In this document: positions 26,829-35,626 of the stretch, one piece after another | How the letters are laid out: the number at the start of each line of letters is the position of its first letter | Numbering within the stretch: the first letter of the stretch is position 1 | Source: Endozoicomonas montiporae CL-33 | GTDB taxonomy: Bacteria > Pseudomonadota > Gammaproteobacteria > Pseudomonadales > Endozoicomonadaceae | Length of the DNA: 64,000 nucleotides | Direction: 5' to 3' | Assembly (NCBI RefSeq): GCF_001583435.1 | Contig: NZ_CP013251.1 | Span: 5,221,215 to 5,285,214, forward strand | Program-made: the position numbers and the translations under genes | The notes under the pieces: model-generated | Database searches by the model: none | What the model was told of the DNA's origin: nothing | What the model saw: the letters and a program-made list of their open reading frames with translations, nothing else

Positions 26829-28433
26829 CAGCAATTCCCGACGAATTAATTCAGCCCAACAGTACCAAGGTCTGAGAAGGACCCATAAAAAAGCAAATTC
26901 CTGAACTTTGAGCTAAATTTCATGCAGTACTCATTCACTGTCGTATTTCTATGCCTGCTAAGCAAGACAAAATTTTGGTCGATCGGTTAATCAATACTGT
27001 TCGCCAGCAAGCATCCCTAATACCTGATCATCGTCCCAATAATTGCAAGGAAAAAATTCTTCTCTCTGATGCAATAATGTCCGGTCTGGCTGTGATGCAC
27101 ATGAAATGCCCTTCACTTCTGAGCTTTGAGCATGAATGTAAAAATCCAAGGGTTGTTCACAACCTGCGCCAGATGTACGGCGTTCAGCGTATTCCCAGTG
27201 ACACCCATCTGCGGGAGATACTTGACCCTATTGAAACTGATCATTTCAGGCCATTTTTCAAGTCACTCTTCTCTTACGTCCAGAGTTCGAAGTGGCTAAA
27301 AAAGTTTCAGTATTTTGAAGAAGGCTATCTGGCTCCAGTGGATGGTACAGGGCATTTCGCTTCAGGCAAGATCAGCTGCCCTGAATGTTGTATCAAAAAA
27401 GCCGATACTGATACCCCCCAGTATTACCACCAACTGTTGGCTATATGTCTGGTCAAGCCCGGACAAAAAGAGGTCTTGCCTCTGATGCCAGAGCCTATTA
27501 CCAAGCAGGTCAATGCTTCTAAAAACGATTGCGAAAAAACCGCACTAAAGCGGTTGCTGGAAAACGTCTACAGAGAACATCCCAAACTAAAACTGGTACT
27601 GACATTTGATGACCTGTATTCAGATGGGCCGACGATAAAAATGGTCAAGTCTTATGGGTACAGCTTCATTATGGTGGCCAAGGACAGCGACCATGCGTCA
27701 TTGGTTGAGGCGGTTGATAATCTGGATGCCAGGGGTGAGGTTAACCGTTATGAATACGTTGATGAGGACGGCTACCGGCACTGGTTCAGATACGTCAACA
27801 ACGTTCCCATCAACAAGAGTCACAAGGATGTTCTGGTCAACTATCTGGAATATGTTGAGATTAGCCCCAAGGGCGAGAAATACACCAATGTCTGGGTAAC
27901 AGATATCCAACTGACTGACGACAGCGTCACCAGAGTGATGCGCGGAGGCCGTGCGAAATGGAAGATTGAAAATGAAACCTTCAACACGCTCAAGACACAG
28001 GGTTACCACCTCGAACACAACTACGGACACGGCAAGGAGCATTTGGCTACAAACTTTGCCTGCCTGACGTTTACCGCCTTCCTTATTGATCAGATAGAAC
28101 AGTTAGGGTGTTGCTTGTTTCAGAAAGCCTGGACGGCAAGCCACTCTAAAAAAGCGCTTTGGGAGCATATGAGAAGCCTGTTTCAGTGGTTTTTCATTGA
28201 CTCTTGGCGAGACTTTTTTATGGCAATAATCTCAAGAACCTCTGAAGGAGTTGGTCATAATATCCGTTCTGTTATTCCAGATACTTCATAGCTGCCGGGG
28301 TGAGCCTGTGTCTGAGCGAAAAATTCATCCAGAATGTCAGCTTTGGGCTGAAGGTTGTTTGCTGCAAATCCGAAAAATGGTTCACCCTGCAGCAGGGTAT
28401 ACGTCTTAAGGCGTATATTTGTCGGGAATTGCT
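26829..28433 (+). mobile_element. IS element, DDE/IS4-like, 1.6 kb, copy 2 with 10-bp target duplication
   Basis: The ends are inverted repeats AGCAATTCCCGAC (26830-26842) and GTCGGGAATTGCT (28421-28433), clearly related to the ends of copy 1. Flanking direct repeats GATTATTCAG occur at 26819-26828 and 28434-28443. It contains one intact transposase gene and interrupts the DUF3883/HNH-type remnant. Copies 1 and 2 are divergently oriented and about 250 bp apart. Confidence 0.85.
26951..28291 (+). CDS. Transposase, DDE superfamily (IS4-like, unassigned)
   Basis: This 446-aa paralogue of the transposase at 25102-26451 shares its core motifs: Asp in LAPVDGTG, KISCPECCIKKAD cysteine cluster, Asp in LTFDDLYSDGP, and Glu in KIENETFNTLKTQGYHLEH. 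The two differ over much of their length, so they are related but not recent duplicates. The frame is intact. Start ATG 26951 has no strong ribosome site, as often seen for transposases. Confidence 0.85.
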   Translation: MPAKQDKILVDRLINTVRQQASLIPDHRPNNCKEKILLSDAIMSGLAVMHMKCPSLLSFEHECKNPRVVHNLRQMYGVQRIPSDTHLREILDPIETDHFRPFFKSLFSYVQSSKWLKKFQYFEEGYLAPVDGTGHFASGKISCPECCIKKADTDTPQYYHQLLAICLVKPGQKEVLPLMPEPITKQVNASKNDCEKTALKRLLENVYREHPKLKLVLTFDDLYSDGPTIKMVKSYGYSFIMVAKDSDHASLVEAVDNLDARGEVNRYEYVDEDGYRHWFRYVNNVPINKSHKDVLVNYLEYVEISPKGEKYTNVWVTDIQLTDDSVTRVMRGGRAKWKIENETFNTLKTQGYHLEHNYGHGKEHLATNFACLTFTAFLIDQIEQLGCCLFQKAWTASHSKKALWEHMRSLFQWFFIDSWRDFFMAIISRTSEGVGHNIRSVIPDTS

Positions 28434-28568
28434 GATTATTCAGTTGCTTCAATGTCAAACGACGATGTTCATCTTTGTTGTAGACTTTTGAGCTGTCTCA
28501 TCCATCAACATAGAAAAATAATCAGCAACAATGAGAGATAATTCTTCTGACGTCCAATCTTTTCGCAT
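28434..28568 (-). pseudogene. Interrupted DUF3883/HNH-type gene, proximal fragment
   Basis: A good start (GGAG then ATG at 28568) opens MRKDWTSEELSLIVADYFSM, a pattern seen at the N-terminus of DUF3883 / HNH-type proteins found in restriction or defence contexts. The frame is broken near 28483: the expected continuation YNKDEHRRLTLKQLNN is in another frame, consistent with a single-base indel at AAGTCTAC. The gene is then cut by the IS copy 2 at 28434. It is therefore doubly inactivated. Family placement is from remembered sequence patterns. Confidence 0.6.
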
Positions 28569-28957
28569 ATTAGCTCCAGACTTCCTTGAAGCTACCAGAC
28601 TACCTTAAACAGCAGTACGTCGAAATGGTGCTATCGCCTATTTAAGGTTTTGATAGACATCGGCTCGGTTTTGAGTTCTTTAGCTAAGAGAAACTCCATT
28701 TCATGGTCCCTGAGAGCATACTGAAAAGTGCGGCATTTGATTGTTCAATATTTTGACAACTGCAAAGAGGTTTAAAAAGGATAGGGGAAAGCCTTCGTAC
28801 GACATAAGCAGCTTAATCACAATTTTTTCTTCATCAAAAATGATTTTCGCAAATATGCTAGCTGGACATAGGTTTTTTGTGGTCAGTTTCGATAGATACA
28901 AAAAAGCCCCAGACAATACTGAGGCTTTTAAGTGCCTGAATTAACAGGGCTTTTGTT
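28569..28957. other. Region without recognisable gene
   Basis: Apart from the upstream end of the broken gene and the terminator next to tRNA-Thr, I see nothing supported here. Two overlapping short frames (28701-28916 minus, 28741-28944 plus) carry no known motif and are probably chance. Confidence 0.4.
28900..28929 (-). terminator. Terminator after tRNA-Thr
   Basis: Read on the minus strand, the hairpin AAAAGCCTCAG ... CTGGGGCTTTT ends in TTTTTT. It lies about 30 bases downstream of the tRNA-Thr 3' end. Confidence 0.8.
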
Positions 28958-29033
<76 letters not shown>

Positions 29034-29099
29034 AAGGAACGATGCGTATATTATGTTCGAAGCTTGTTTTTGTCAACACGCTTTATGGATTTATAAACA

Positions 29100-29124
29100 A
29101 AAACAGACCCTTAGGGTCTGTTTT
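29100..29124. terminator. Bidirectional terminator-like hairpin
   Basis: A perfect stem AAAACAGACCC with GGGTCTGTTTT and a 3-base loop (TTA), with A and T runs on both sides. It lies between tRNA-Thr and the first tRNA-Leu. Confidence 0.65.
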
Positions 29125-29357
29125 CGTCACGTTCCATGTTCGGTGGCTTCCTGCCAGACCGCTTCCTGATTCAGTTTAAGCCTTCCTGGCTCTTTGGCAT
29201 CCTGCCTGACTGATGGTTTTATTATGCAGCAACAGAAAAATCCGGATATAAGGAAAATGCGATTGTCTTTGTGAGAAATCGACGATTCGTTAGTGAATCA
29301 AATGCAGATTAAGAAGAATGCAAAACGATTGAAGAAGGGATTGCTTAAAAAACAAAT

Positions 29358-29392
29358 AAAAAAAGCCGAATCATTGCTGATTCGGCTTTTTT
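29358..29392 (-). terminator. Terminator after tRNA-Leu genes
   Basis: A strong stem AAAAGCCGAATCA / TGATTCGGCTTTT with flanking A and T runs lies about 10 bases downstream (minus strand) of the proximal tRNA-Leu. Confidence 0.85.
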
Positions 29393-29400
29393 GGGGAATT

Positions 29401-29487
29401 TGGTGCCCAGGAGAAGACTCGAACTTCCACGCCCTTTCGGACACTAGCACCTGAAGCTAGCGCGTCTACCAATTCCGCCACCTGGGC
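29401..29487 (-). tRNA. tRNA-Leu (CAG), copy 1
   Basis: The minus strand gives an acceptor stem GCCCAGG paired with CCTGGGC, a long variable arm (TGTCCGAAAGGGCGT), anticodon stem CTAGC/GCTAG and loop TTCAGGT with anticodon CAG. CCA is encoded at 29401-29403. It is identical to the copy at 29572-29658. Confidence 0.95.
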
Positions 29488-29571
29488 AAATCAAGTTTTT
29501 TAAGAACTCTTGAATGTTCTTTGTGGGATCAGGATTAAACCCGATTTAAACTCATTGATCAAGTAATGAGT

Positions 29572-29658
29572 TGGTGCCCAGGAGAAGACTCGAACTTCCA
29601 CGCCCTTTCGGACACTAGCACCTGAAGCTAGCGCGTCTACCAATTCCGCCACCTGGGC
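29572..29658 (-). tRNA. tRNA-Leu (CAG), copy 2
   Basis: Identical in sequence to copy 1, including the encoded CCA at 29572-29574. The 84-base spacer between the copies is not duplicated. The tandem pair is probably transcribed together toward the terminator at 29358-29392. Confidence 0.95.
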
Positions 29659-29822
29659 CTCGTGAGCTGCGTTGTCGTGCTCAGCAAGTGGTGCGAATAG
29701 TAGGGATGATCGCCAAAAGAGTCAACACTTTGCAGCTGAAAAAATGATTGCGGATTTTACGCATACATGGCAAAAGTACTTTGATAAGTATTTGATGCTC
29801 AAGTCATTACCGGGGGGTCAGA

Positions 29823-30854
29823 ATGCAGGTAAACAGAAAAGGCATAAGGCTTCTGGACCAACTGCTGGTTTTCTGGGTAGAAAAGGAGCTGCTGACCAGC
29901 GAACAGTCGGAACGGCTTCGACAATCGGTCACACCAAAAAAAGCCGGCTGGCAAATCCTGGCACGCTATGCCTTTTATTGCACAGTGATTTGTGGCGTTT
30001 TAGCCATTGTCGCGGTACTTATGGATGAGCAACTCATTGAACTTCTGCTCAGGCTGTTTGACGCTTCAGCCGTTATAAAATCTGCCGGGTTTGCAGTCGC
30101 TGCAACCCTGGTTCTGTGCTTTGGCTACAGGGTTGCGAAAAAGTCACCTGAACGATTTTACACTCGCGAGTCGATCTACTTTCTTGCCGTCTTATTCATT
30201 GCTGCATCGGACTGGTTTCTGGGAAAAGCACTCAATACTGAAAGTAGCCACTATTCTTTGCTGTTACTTCCGGCTTTCTTTATTTATGCCATTACAGGTC
30301 TGGTTCTTGCTTCCCGAACATTGTGGTTCTTCGCCCTGATGACTTTATTCTGGTGGTTTGTTGCTGAAACCGATTATCAGGCAGGGCACTCTCTTTACTT
30401 CTATGGCATGAACATGCCTCTCAGATTCAGCCTGTTTGCTGCAGCGATTTTATTACTGAGCTATCTGATGCCTTGCAGTGCCCGCACCCGGTTACTGTTT
30501 CCAATGACAAAAACGATAAGTCTGCTTGGCCTGTTTATTGGGCTGTGGGGCGTCGCCCTATTTGGTAACTACGACAGTATTGCAAGTTGGAGTGATGTGT
30601 CACAGTTTGAACTGTGGCAATGGAATTTGCCTTTAGCCATTGCCTGCGGACTGGCTGTCTGGGCTGGCAGTCAATGGGATGATGACCTTTACCGACACGT
30701 GGGCATCAGCTTTTTCATTCTTCTTATTTATACATTGTTTTTTGAATACCTGTGGGAGGTGATGCATCAGGCACTGTTTTTTGTACTGCTGGGGTTGAGC
30801 TTCTGGTTACTCAGTCATTTTGCAGAAAAAATCTGGCTCAGGCAGGCTAATTAG
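29823..30854 (+). CDS. DUF2157-type integral membrane protein
   Basis: This 343-aa protein has a cytosolic N-terminal helix region (about residues 1-45) resembling the DUF2157 start (LLDQLLVFWVEKELLTSEQ), followed by about nine hydrophobic helices to the C-terminus. The ATG at 29823 is preceded by the ribosome site GGGGGGTC. No enzymatic motif is visible. Function of the family is unknown. A hairpin terminator lies just after the stop, shared with the convergent HU gene. Confidence 0.8.
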   Translation: MQVNRKGIRLLDQLLVFWVEKELLTSEQSERLRQSVTPKKAGWQILARYAFYCTVICGVLAIVAVLMDEQLIELLLRLFDASAVIKSAGFAVAATLVLCFGYRVAKKSPERFYTRESIYFLAVLFIAASDWFLGKALNTESSHYSLLLLPAFFIYAITGLVLASRTLWFFALMTLFWWFVAETDYQAGHSLYFYGMNMPLRFSLFAAAILLLSYLMPCSARTRLLFPMTKTISLLGLFIGLWGVALFGNYDSIASWSDVSQFELWQWNLPLAIACGLAVWAGSQWDDDLYRHVGISFFILLIYTLFFEYLWEVMHQALFFVLLGLSFWLLSHFAEKIWLRQAN

Positions 30855-30871
30855 GGCAGCTTCAAAACAAC

Positions 30872-30910
30872 AAGAGCCCGAATGCTGATACAGACGGGCT
30901 CTATTATTGT
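30872..30910. terminator. Terminator between DUF2157 gene and HU gene
   Basis: The stem AGAGCCCG / CGGGCTCT, 13 bases apart, is followed by ATTATTG on the plus side and preceded by CAAAACAACA, which gives a T-rich run on the minus strand. It serves both convergent genes. Confidence 0.7.
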
Positions 30911-30931
30911 ATGTAGTACTGAAATACGATT

Positions 30932-31207
30932 TTAATCGTTTACCGCATCTTTCAATGCTTTTCCGGGCTTGAAAGCAACGGTATTGCTGGCTGCAATCTG
31001 AATAGCTTCACCGGTTTGCGGGTTTTTGCCTGTCCTGGCTGCACGACTGCGTTGCAGAAAAGTACCAAAGCCCACAAGGCTCACAGTATCTTCTTCTTTG
31101 AGTGCTTTGGTAATAACGTCAATGAGAGCGTTCAGGGCCTTACCGGCTTCGTCTTTAGTAAGGTCTGCCTGATCGGCAATAGCATTAACGAGATCTGGTT
31201 TGCGCAT
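30932..31207 (-). CDS. hup: DNA-binding protein HU
   Basis: This 91-aa nucleoid protein has the full HU fold. An N-terminal helical dimerisation part (MRKPDLVNAIADQADLTKDE) is followed by the GFGTF turn and the beta-arm RAARTGKNPQTGEAI, which contains the DNA-kinking Pro, and it ends with PGKALKDAV. HU binds DNA without sequence specificity, bends it and affects replication and transcription. It is monocistronic, with a terminator at 30872-30910. Whether it is the alpha-like or beta-like form cannot be decided here. Confidence 0.95.
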   Translation of the reverse strand: MRKPDLVNAIADQADLTKDEAGKALNALIDVITKALKEEDTVSLVGFGTFLQRSRAARTGKNPQTGEAIQIAASNTVAFKPGKALKDAVND

Positions 31208-31340
31208 GGTGTCATGGACTCCCTTGTTGTTTTTTTGTGTTCCATTGGTGAGGCAACAATCAACAGACTAATCCACTGTTGCCGTGAGGGCAATAGCTGA
31301 ATGAGCCTGTGAGCCATGATATTCAGGCTTTTCGCTGAAA

Positions 31341-31508
31341 TCAGGAAATTTCGATCATTTCAAAATCGGTTTTATCGGTACCACAATCAGGGCAGTACCA
31401 GTCTTCAGGTACATCTTCCCAACGCGTACCGGGCTCTATGCCATCTTCTGGCCAGCCTTCTGCTTCGTCGTAAATAAGTCCGCAGATCACACACTGCCAC
31501 TTTTTCAT
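31341..31508 (-). CDS. Rubredoxin
   Basis: This 55-aa iron protein has two Cys pairs, CVICG near the start and CPDCGTDK later, which ligate a single Fe(Cys)4 centre. The spacer shows the typical [11 protein letters not shown] core. The ATG at 31508 follows GGAGGGG; the longer frame to 31613 is not used. Rubredoxins carry electrons, for example to alkane hydroxylases or in oxidative stress reduction. No rubredoxin reductase lies next to it in this window, so the partner is unknown. Confidence 0.95.
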   Translation of the reverse strand: MKKWQCVICGLIYDEAEGWPEDGIEPGTRWEDVPEDWYCPDCGTDKTDFEMIEIS

Positions 31509-31695
31509 ACTAACCCCTCCGGCGACGACGTTATCTTTATCGATGTGAATCCGGTCGCGCAGAGAGTTTACCAATCCTGAACAGGAAATGTCAGATAAAA
31601 GCGTCACATTCAACTAAATTGAATGCGCTTTGTTCTGATATGAATATTGGAACCATGACTGGATAATAAACACTTGAACTATTGAGGAGTCAGGT

Positions 31696-33045
31696 GTGAA
31701 CAACACGACACAGGGGGTTCTCAGGTCCTCCGCAGGGCTGAAACCATCGTTTCTCGAACGTATTTTCAAACTGAGTGAACACAACACGACCGTCAAAACG
31801 GAACTGATGGCAGGCGCAACTACCTTCATCACCATGTGTTATGTGATCTTTGTGATTCCGGCTATTTTGTCGGATGCCGGTATGGATTCCGGAGCATTGT
31901 TTGCCGCCACCTGCCTTGTTGCCGGTTTGAGCACTATCTTTATCGGGGTTTACGCCAACTGGCCGGTGGGTCTCGCACCAGGCATGGGTCTGAATGCTTT
32001 TTTCGCCTACGCGGTAGTGCAAGGCATGGGTTATAGCTGGGAACAGGCAATGGGAGCCGTGTTCTGGGGTGGTATTGGCTTCATGCTGCTAAGCCTGTTT
32101 AAAGTACGGGAATGGATCATCGACAGCATTCCTTCCGGGCTTCGTGTCGGTATCACCAGTGGTATTGGTCTGTTTCTGGCTCTGATTGGCCTGAAGAGTG
32201 CTGGTGTTGTGGTTGCCAGCCCCGGAACGATTGTGACTCTGGGCGATATCACCCAGTTTGGCCCATTGATGGCGAGCCTGAGCCTGTTCCTGATTCTCGG
32301 TCTTTCGTTCCGTGGCATTAAGGCTTCGGTGTTGATTGCCATTGGTATTGTTTCACTGATCGCCCTGATCGCTGGTGATGTTTCCTTTACCGGTATTGTG
32401 GCTGCACCACCCAGTATCACGCCTATCGTGGGTAAGCTGGACATCATGGGGGCTCTGTCGCCAGAAATGATTGGTGTGATTGTTGCCTTCATGTTCGTAA
32501 ACCTGTTTGACACCACTGGCACACTGATTGCTGTGGGTGATAAAGCAGGTCTGGCTGATGAAAACGGCAAGATGACCAACATGAACCGTGCCTTGATGAC
32601 GGACGGCGGTGCGTCATGGATTGGTGCGATTATGGGTACTCCGACCGTGACCACTTATGTTGAAAGTGCTTCCGGTGTTGCAGTGGGTGGCCGTACCGGT
32701 CTGACGGCTGTTACCGTAGGCGCTCTGTTCCTTCTGTGTATGTTCTTGTCGCCACTGGCAGGTATTGTACCTGCTTATGCGACTGCAGGTGCTCTGGTTT
32801 ATGTAGCCGTTCTGATGGTAGGCAGCCTGACCCGTATCGACTGGGATGACCTGACAGAAGCGGGCCCGGTTTTGATCACCACTATTATGATGCCCCTGAG
32901 CTTCTCCATTGCTAATGGTATTGCACTGGGCTTCATTGCCTATCCGGTCATCAAAGTTCTGGCGGGCAGAACATCTGACGTTAGTATCAGTGTCTGGATT
33001 CTTGCTGCACTATTTGCACTGAAATTTGTGTTTTTTGGAATCTAA
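31696..33045 (+). CDS. Purine permease, NCS2 family AzgA/GhxP-type
   Basis: This 449-aa proton-driven permease has about 12-14 hydrophobic helices and the AzgA-type motifs: TELMAGATTFITMCYVIFV near residue 35, GLAPGMGLNAFFAY near 95, and MFVNLFDTTGTLIAVGDKAG near 265. Members import adenine, guanine or hypoxanthine. The start GTG at 31696 is supported by GAGGAG. The gene stands alone, with a good terminator at 33062-33097. The nucleobase specificity cannot be settled by eye. Confidence 0.9.
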   Translation: MNNTTQGVLRSSAGLKPSFLERIFKLSEHNTTVKTELMAGATTFITMCYVIFVIPAILSDAGMDSGALFAATCLVAGLSTIFIGVYANWPVGLAPGMGLNAFFAYAVVQGMGYSWEQAMGAVFWGGIGFMLLSLFKVREWIIDSIPSGLRVGITSGIGLFLALIGLKSAGVVVASPGTIVTLGDITQFGPLMASLSLFLILGLSFRGIKASVLIAIGIVSLIALIAGDVSFTGIVAAPPSITPIVGKLDIMGALSPEMIGVIVAFMFVNLFDTTGTLIAVGDKAGLADENGKMTNMNRALMTDGGASWIGAIMGTPTVTTYVESASGVAVGGRTGLTAVTVGALFLLCMFLSPLAGIVPAYATAGALVYVAVLMVGSLTRIDWDDLTEAGPVLITTIMMPLSFSIANGIALGFIAYPVIKVLAGRTSDVSISVWILAALFALKFVFFGI

Positions 33046-33061
33046 ATCATTCTTCATCTTA

Positions 33062-33097
33062 CAGAGGTGTGCTCCCGGCATACCTCTGCCTTTTTCT
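33062..33097 (+). terminator. Terminator after purine permease gene
   Basis: The stem CAGAGGT / ACCTCTG, 14 bases apart, is followed by CCTTTTTCT, within 20 bases of the stop codon. Confidence 0.75.
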
Positions 33098-33186
33098 GAA
33101 AGGACATCACTCAGAATTGTCCTACAGTCCCCTCTTTTTAAGTGCTATTGTGTTCGGGAAGCCAGTAGACCAGACGAATACAACAA

Positions 33187-33747
33187 ATGCCACTTACAGA
33201 TTTTGCTGACCAGACTTGGCAACCCAAACCAGTACATGGTCATGAGTGCATCAATGACATTCCGGAACCTTACAGAACTTGGTTGCTTGATTCGGGATCA
33301 CTGACGCAACGGCTGAAATCGATGTGCACCAAGGAATTCAGAGTCAGGGTGCTTAAACACGAATGGGGCATTCCTCCCCGTTCAGAGCAAGATTTTCTGG
33401 GCTGCAATCATGAGATGGCCAGCATTCGGCAAGTGCTACTAATGGTTGATGACCAGCCCAGAGTGTTTGCTCGAAGCGTACTGCCTGCAACCAGCCTGAC
33501 CGGCGCAAACCGGGAATTATTGGAGCTGGGCGACCGCCCTCTCGGAGAGTTTCTTTTTAAGCAGCCTTCGCTGGAGCGTGGTCCTATTGAAATCGACAGA
33601 CTTTCAGCCAGCCAATTCAATGACTATCTAGATAAACCGTACCAAAAAGAACAAAGCTGGGGCAGACGTTCTCTGTTTCTCCTGAACGGCAAAGCGATTT
33701 CGGTCTGTGAGTTTTTCCTACCGGAATACGATCTCACCCCTATGTAG
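33187..33747 (+). CDS. ubiC: Chorismate--pyruvate lyase
   Basis: UbiC makes 4-hydroxybenzoate from chorismate, the first committed step of ubiquinone synthesis. The protein is 186 aa, close to the family length. It shows the typical substrate-binding Arg region (VFARSVLPATSL, about residues 94-105), GDRPLGEFLF, and the C-terminal motif GRRSLFLLNGKAISVCEFFLP with the active-site Glu. The next gene is ubiA on the same strand, 33 bp away, in the classical ubiCA order. The ATG at 33187 is preceded by ATACAACAA, a weak ribosome site. Confidence 0.93.
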   Translation: MPLTDFADQTWQPKPVHGHECINDIPEPYRTWLLDSGSLTQRLKSMCTKEFRVRVLKHEWGIPPRSEQDFLGCNHEMASIRQVLLMVDDQPRVFARSVLPATSLTGANRELLELGDRPLGEFLFKQPSLERGPIEIDRLSASQFNDYLDKPYQKEQSWGRRSLFLLNGKAISVCEFFLPEYDLTPM

Positions 33748-33797
33748 GAGTACTTATAAAAAGCCTAACCTGTTAGACTGATGCCCAAGCCAGTTGC

Positions 33798-33816
33798 AAC
33801 AATGATAATCATTATG
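33798..33816. promoter_or_regulatory. Fur-box-like palindrome at the ubiA start
   Basis: AACAATGATAATCATTATG matches 16 of 19 positions of the Fur consensus GATAATGATAATCATTATC, with a perfect central palindrome AATGATAATCATT. It lies between the two possible ubiA start codons (33781 and 33814) and covers the second. Function as an operator is inference. Confidence 0.45.
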
Positions 33817-34722
33817 ACGTATCTCAAAAAGCTGGCGGGGGACTCTTTCAATCTTCACTCTTTATCGGTTCGTTACCCCCGCGTAAAGGATTTTGTCCAG
33901 CTATGTCGGCTGGATCGCCCTATTGGCATTTATCTTTTGCTATGGCCCACGCTTTGGGCTTTGTGGATGGCTGCAGAAGGTCTGCCAAGCCTGAAAAACC
34001 TGTTAATTTTTATTGCCGGTGTGGTTCTGATGCGCAGTGCAGGTTGCGTCATCAACGACTATGCGGATCGTGACTTTGACGGCAGTGTGAAGAGAACCAA
34101 TAACCGCCCGCTGGTAACAGGAAAAATCCACAAAAAGGAAGCTTTACTGCTTTTCTCCGGGCTGGTCATCCTGTCGTTTTTTCTTGTGCTACTGACCAAC
34201 CCTCTGACCATAATGCTCTCTCTGGGTGGCCTGGCTCTTGCTGCTATTTACCCCTTTGCCAAGCGTTTCACGCACTTGCCCCAGGTGGTGCTAGGGGCCG
34301 CCTTTGGCTGGGCTATTCCAATGGCCTATGCAGCAGAGAGTGGAACGATAAGTCAGGTTGGCTGGTTATTATTTCTTGGTAACGTGTTCTGGACGGTCGG
34401 CTATGACACACAGTATGCCATGGTGGATCGTGATGATGATGTGAAGATTGGCATTAAATCGACTGCGATATTATTTGGAGATCTGGACAATATCATCATC
34501 GGAATTCTTCAATGCCTCGCCATTGCAACATTAGTGATGGTCGGTATTCAGGCAGGACTTGGCTGGAGTTTTTATGTTTCGTTGCTGATTGCGACCGGTT
34601 TATTTACCCATCAGCAGTTACGTACGCAACACCGTGAAAGAATGAACTGTTTTAAAGCATTTCTCAGCAATCATTGGGTAGGAGCCGTGATTTTCTTGGG
34701 CATTGCTTTCAGTTATGTTTAA
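33814..34722 (+). CDS. ubiA: 4-hydroxybenzoate octaprenyltransferase
   Basis: This is the membrane prenyltransferase of ubiquinone synthesis, with about eight or nine helices. The two Asp-rich motifs are present: [15 protein letters not shown] in the N-terminal half and [17 protein letters not shown] in the C-terminal half. [19 protein letters not shown] near the start is typical. Two starts are possible: ATG 33781 (313 aa) or ATG 33814 (302 aa). I use 33814 because it is closer to the usual length of about 290 aa, and a Fur-box-like palindrome lies in the extra codons. It follows ubiC. Confidence 0.92.
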   Translation: MTYLKKLAGDSFNLHSLSVRYPRVKDFVQLCRLDRPIGIYLLLWPTLWALWMAAEGLPSLKNLLIFIAGVVLMRSAGCVINDYADRDFDGSVKRTNNRPLVTGKIHKKEALLLFSGLVILSFFLVLLTNPLTIMLSLGGLALAAIYPFAKRFTHLPQVVLGAAFGWAIPMAYAAESGTISQVGWLLFLGNVFWTVGYDTQYAMVDRDDDVKIGIKSTAILFGDLDNIIIGILQCLAIATLVMVGIQAGLGWSFYVSLLIATGLFTHQQLRTQHRERMNCFKAFLSNHWVGAVIFLGIAFSYV

Positions 34723-34749
34723 GCCTTTTTAAGCTTCCACAAAAAAGGA

Positions 34750-34768
34750 GTGTCATCTGTTTGTAACA
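34750..34768 (+). promoter_or_regulatory. Candidate Pho box upstream of phoB
   Basis: GTGTCATCTGTTTGTAACA contains two TGTCAT / TGTAACA units 11 bp apart, matching the Pho box pattern CTGTCATA(A/T)A(A/T)CTGTCA(C/T). It lies about 108 bp before the phoB ATG. PhoB autoactivation through such a site is well known in other gammaproteobacteria. Confidence 0.7.
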
Positions 34769-34875
34769 TTTGGGCGTTGTAATGGCGCAAATAGGAGGAA
34801 TCTGTCTGGTGAAACAGATTGTCTGATTCCACTACCAATAAGACGCAACGGATGAGACACGAAAGGTGAACAGGC

Positions 34876-35565
34876 ATGTCAGGAAGAACAATTCTCATCG
34901 TCGATGATGAAGAACCCATCAGGGAAATGGTCTCTGTCGCTTTGGAAATGGCGGGTTATAACTGTCTGGAAGCGGCAGACGCCAAGCAAGCCCATGCCCA
35001 GGTGGTTGATAATAAACCCGACCTTATTTTGCTGGACTGGATGTTACCCGACATTTCCGGTATTGAATTTGCACGACGCTTAAAGCGTAATGAACTGACT
35101 TCTGAAATTCCTATTGTCATGCTGACCGCGAAAGGCGAGGAAGATCATAAAATTCAGGGCTTGGAAACCGGTGCAGACGACTACATTGTTAAACCCTTCT
35201 CACCACGGGAATTGGCAGCTCGCTTAAAAGCCGTACTTCGTCGTGCAGGAGGGTTAGATGCCCAGAGTCCGATTGTCATAAAAGGCCTTGAGCTTGATCC
35301 GGTCAGCCATCGCGTCAGCATCGACGGAAACCCGGCAGAAATGGGGCCTACCGAATACCGCCTGCTGCAGTTTTTCCTGACTCATCAGGAACGTGCTTAT
35401 ACCAGGGGGCAGCTGTTGGATCAGGTGTGGGGCGGCAATGTCTATGTGGAAGAACGAACCGTTGACGTTCATATCCGTCGTCTGCGAAAAGCACTGGGGT
35501 CTGACTATGAAGGCTTTGTGCAGACAGTGCGCGGGACGGGCTACCGATTCTCGTTAAAAGTTTAA
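34876..35565 (+). CDS. phoB: Phosphate regulon response regulator PhoB
   Basis: This 229-aa OmpR-family regulator has a receiver domain (about residues 1-120) with phosphoacceptor Asp54 in [10 protein letters not shown] and Lys in [13 protein letters not shown] winged-helix DNA-binding domain (about 130-229) ends in [13 protein letters not shown] and [10 protein letters not shown]. It activates phosphate-starvation genes after phosphorylation by PhoR, whose gene follows by 61 bp. A Pho box lies upstream. No pst transporter genes are in the window. Confidence 0.96.
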   Translation: MSGRTILIVDDEEPIREMVSVALEMAGYNCLEAADAKQAHAQVVDNKPDLILLDWMLPDISGIEFARRLKRNELTSEIPIVMLTAKGEEDHKIQGLETGADDYIVKPFSPRELAARLKAVLRRAGGLDAQSPIVIKGLELDPVSHRVSIDGNPAEMGPTEYRLLQFFLTHQERAYTRGQLLDQVWGGNVYVEERTVDVHIRRLRKALGSDYEGFVQTVRGTGYRFSLKV

Positions 35566-35626
35566 GACTGTCAGGAAGTATTTATACCGAATACTTCCTT
35601 AACCAAAACTCGAAAAAAGATCCGGA

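Larger units (their letters stand above)
29034..29400. other. tRNA intergenic region
   Basis: This 370-bp stretch has no gene. It holds two hairpins: AAAACAGACCC/GGGTCTGTTTT at 29100-29124 (terminator-like in both directions) and the strong AAGCCGAATCA/TGATTCGGCTT at 29358-29392. The sequence between is without features I recognise. Confidence 0.5.

Noticed and set aside
28701..28944. Two overlapping small ORFs on opposite strands
   Set aside because: No motifs or ribosome sites, and they overlap each other and the tRNA-Thr terminator.
31614..31695. Purine riboswitch before the purine permease gene
   Set aside because: The leader is under 85 bp and lacks the conserved paired loops of the purine aptamer.
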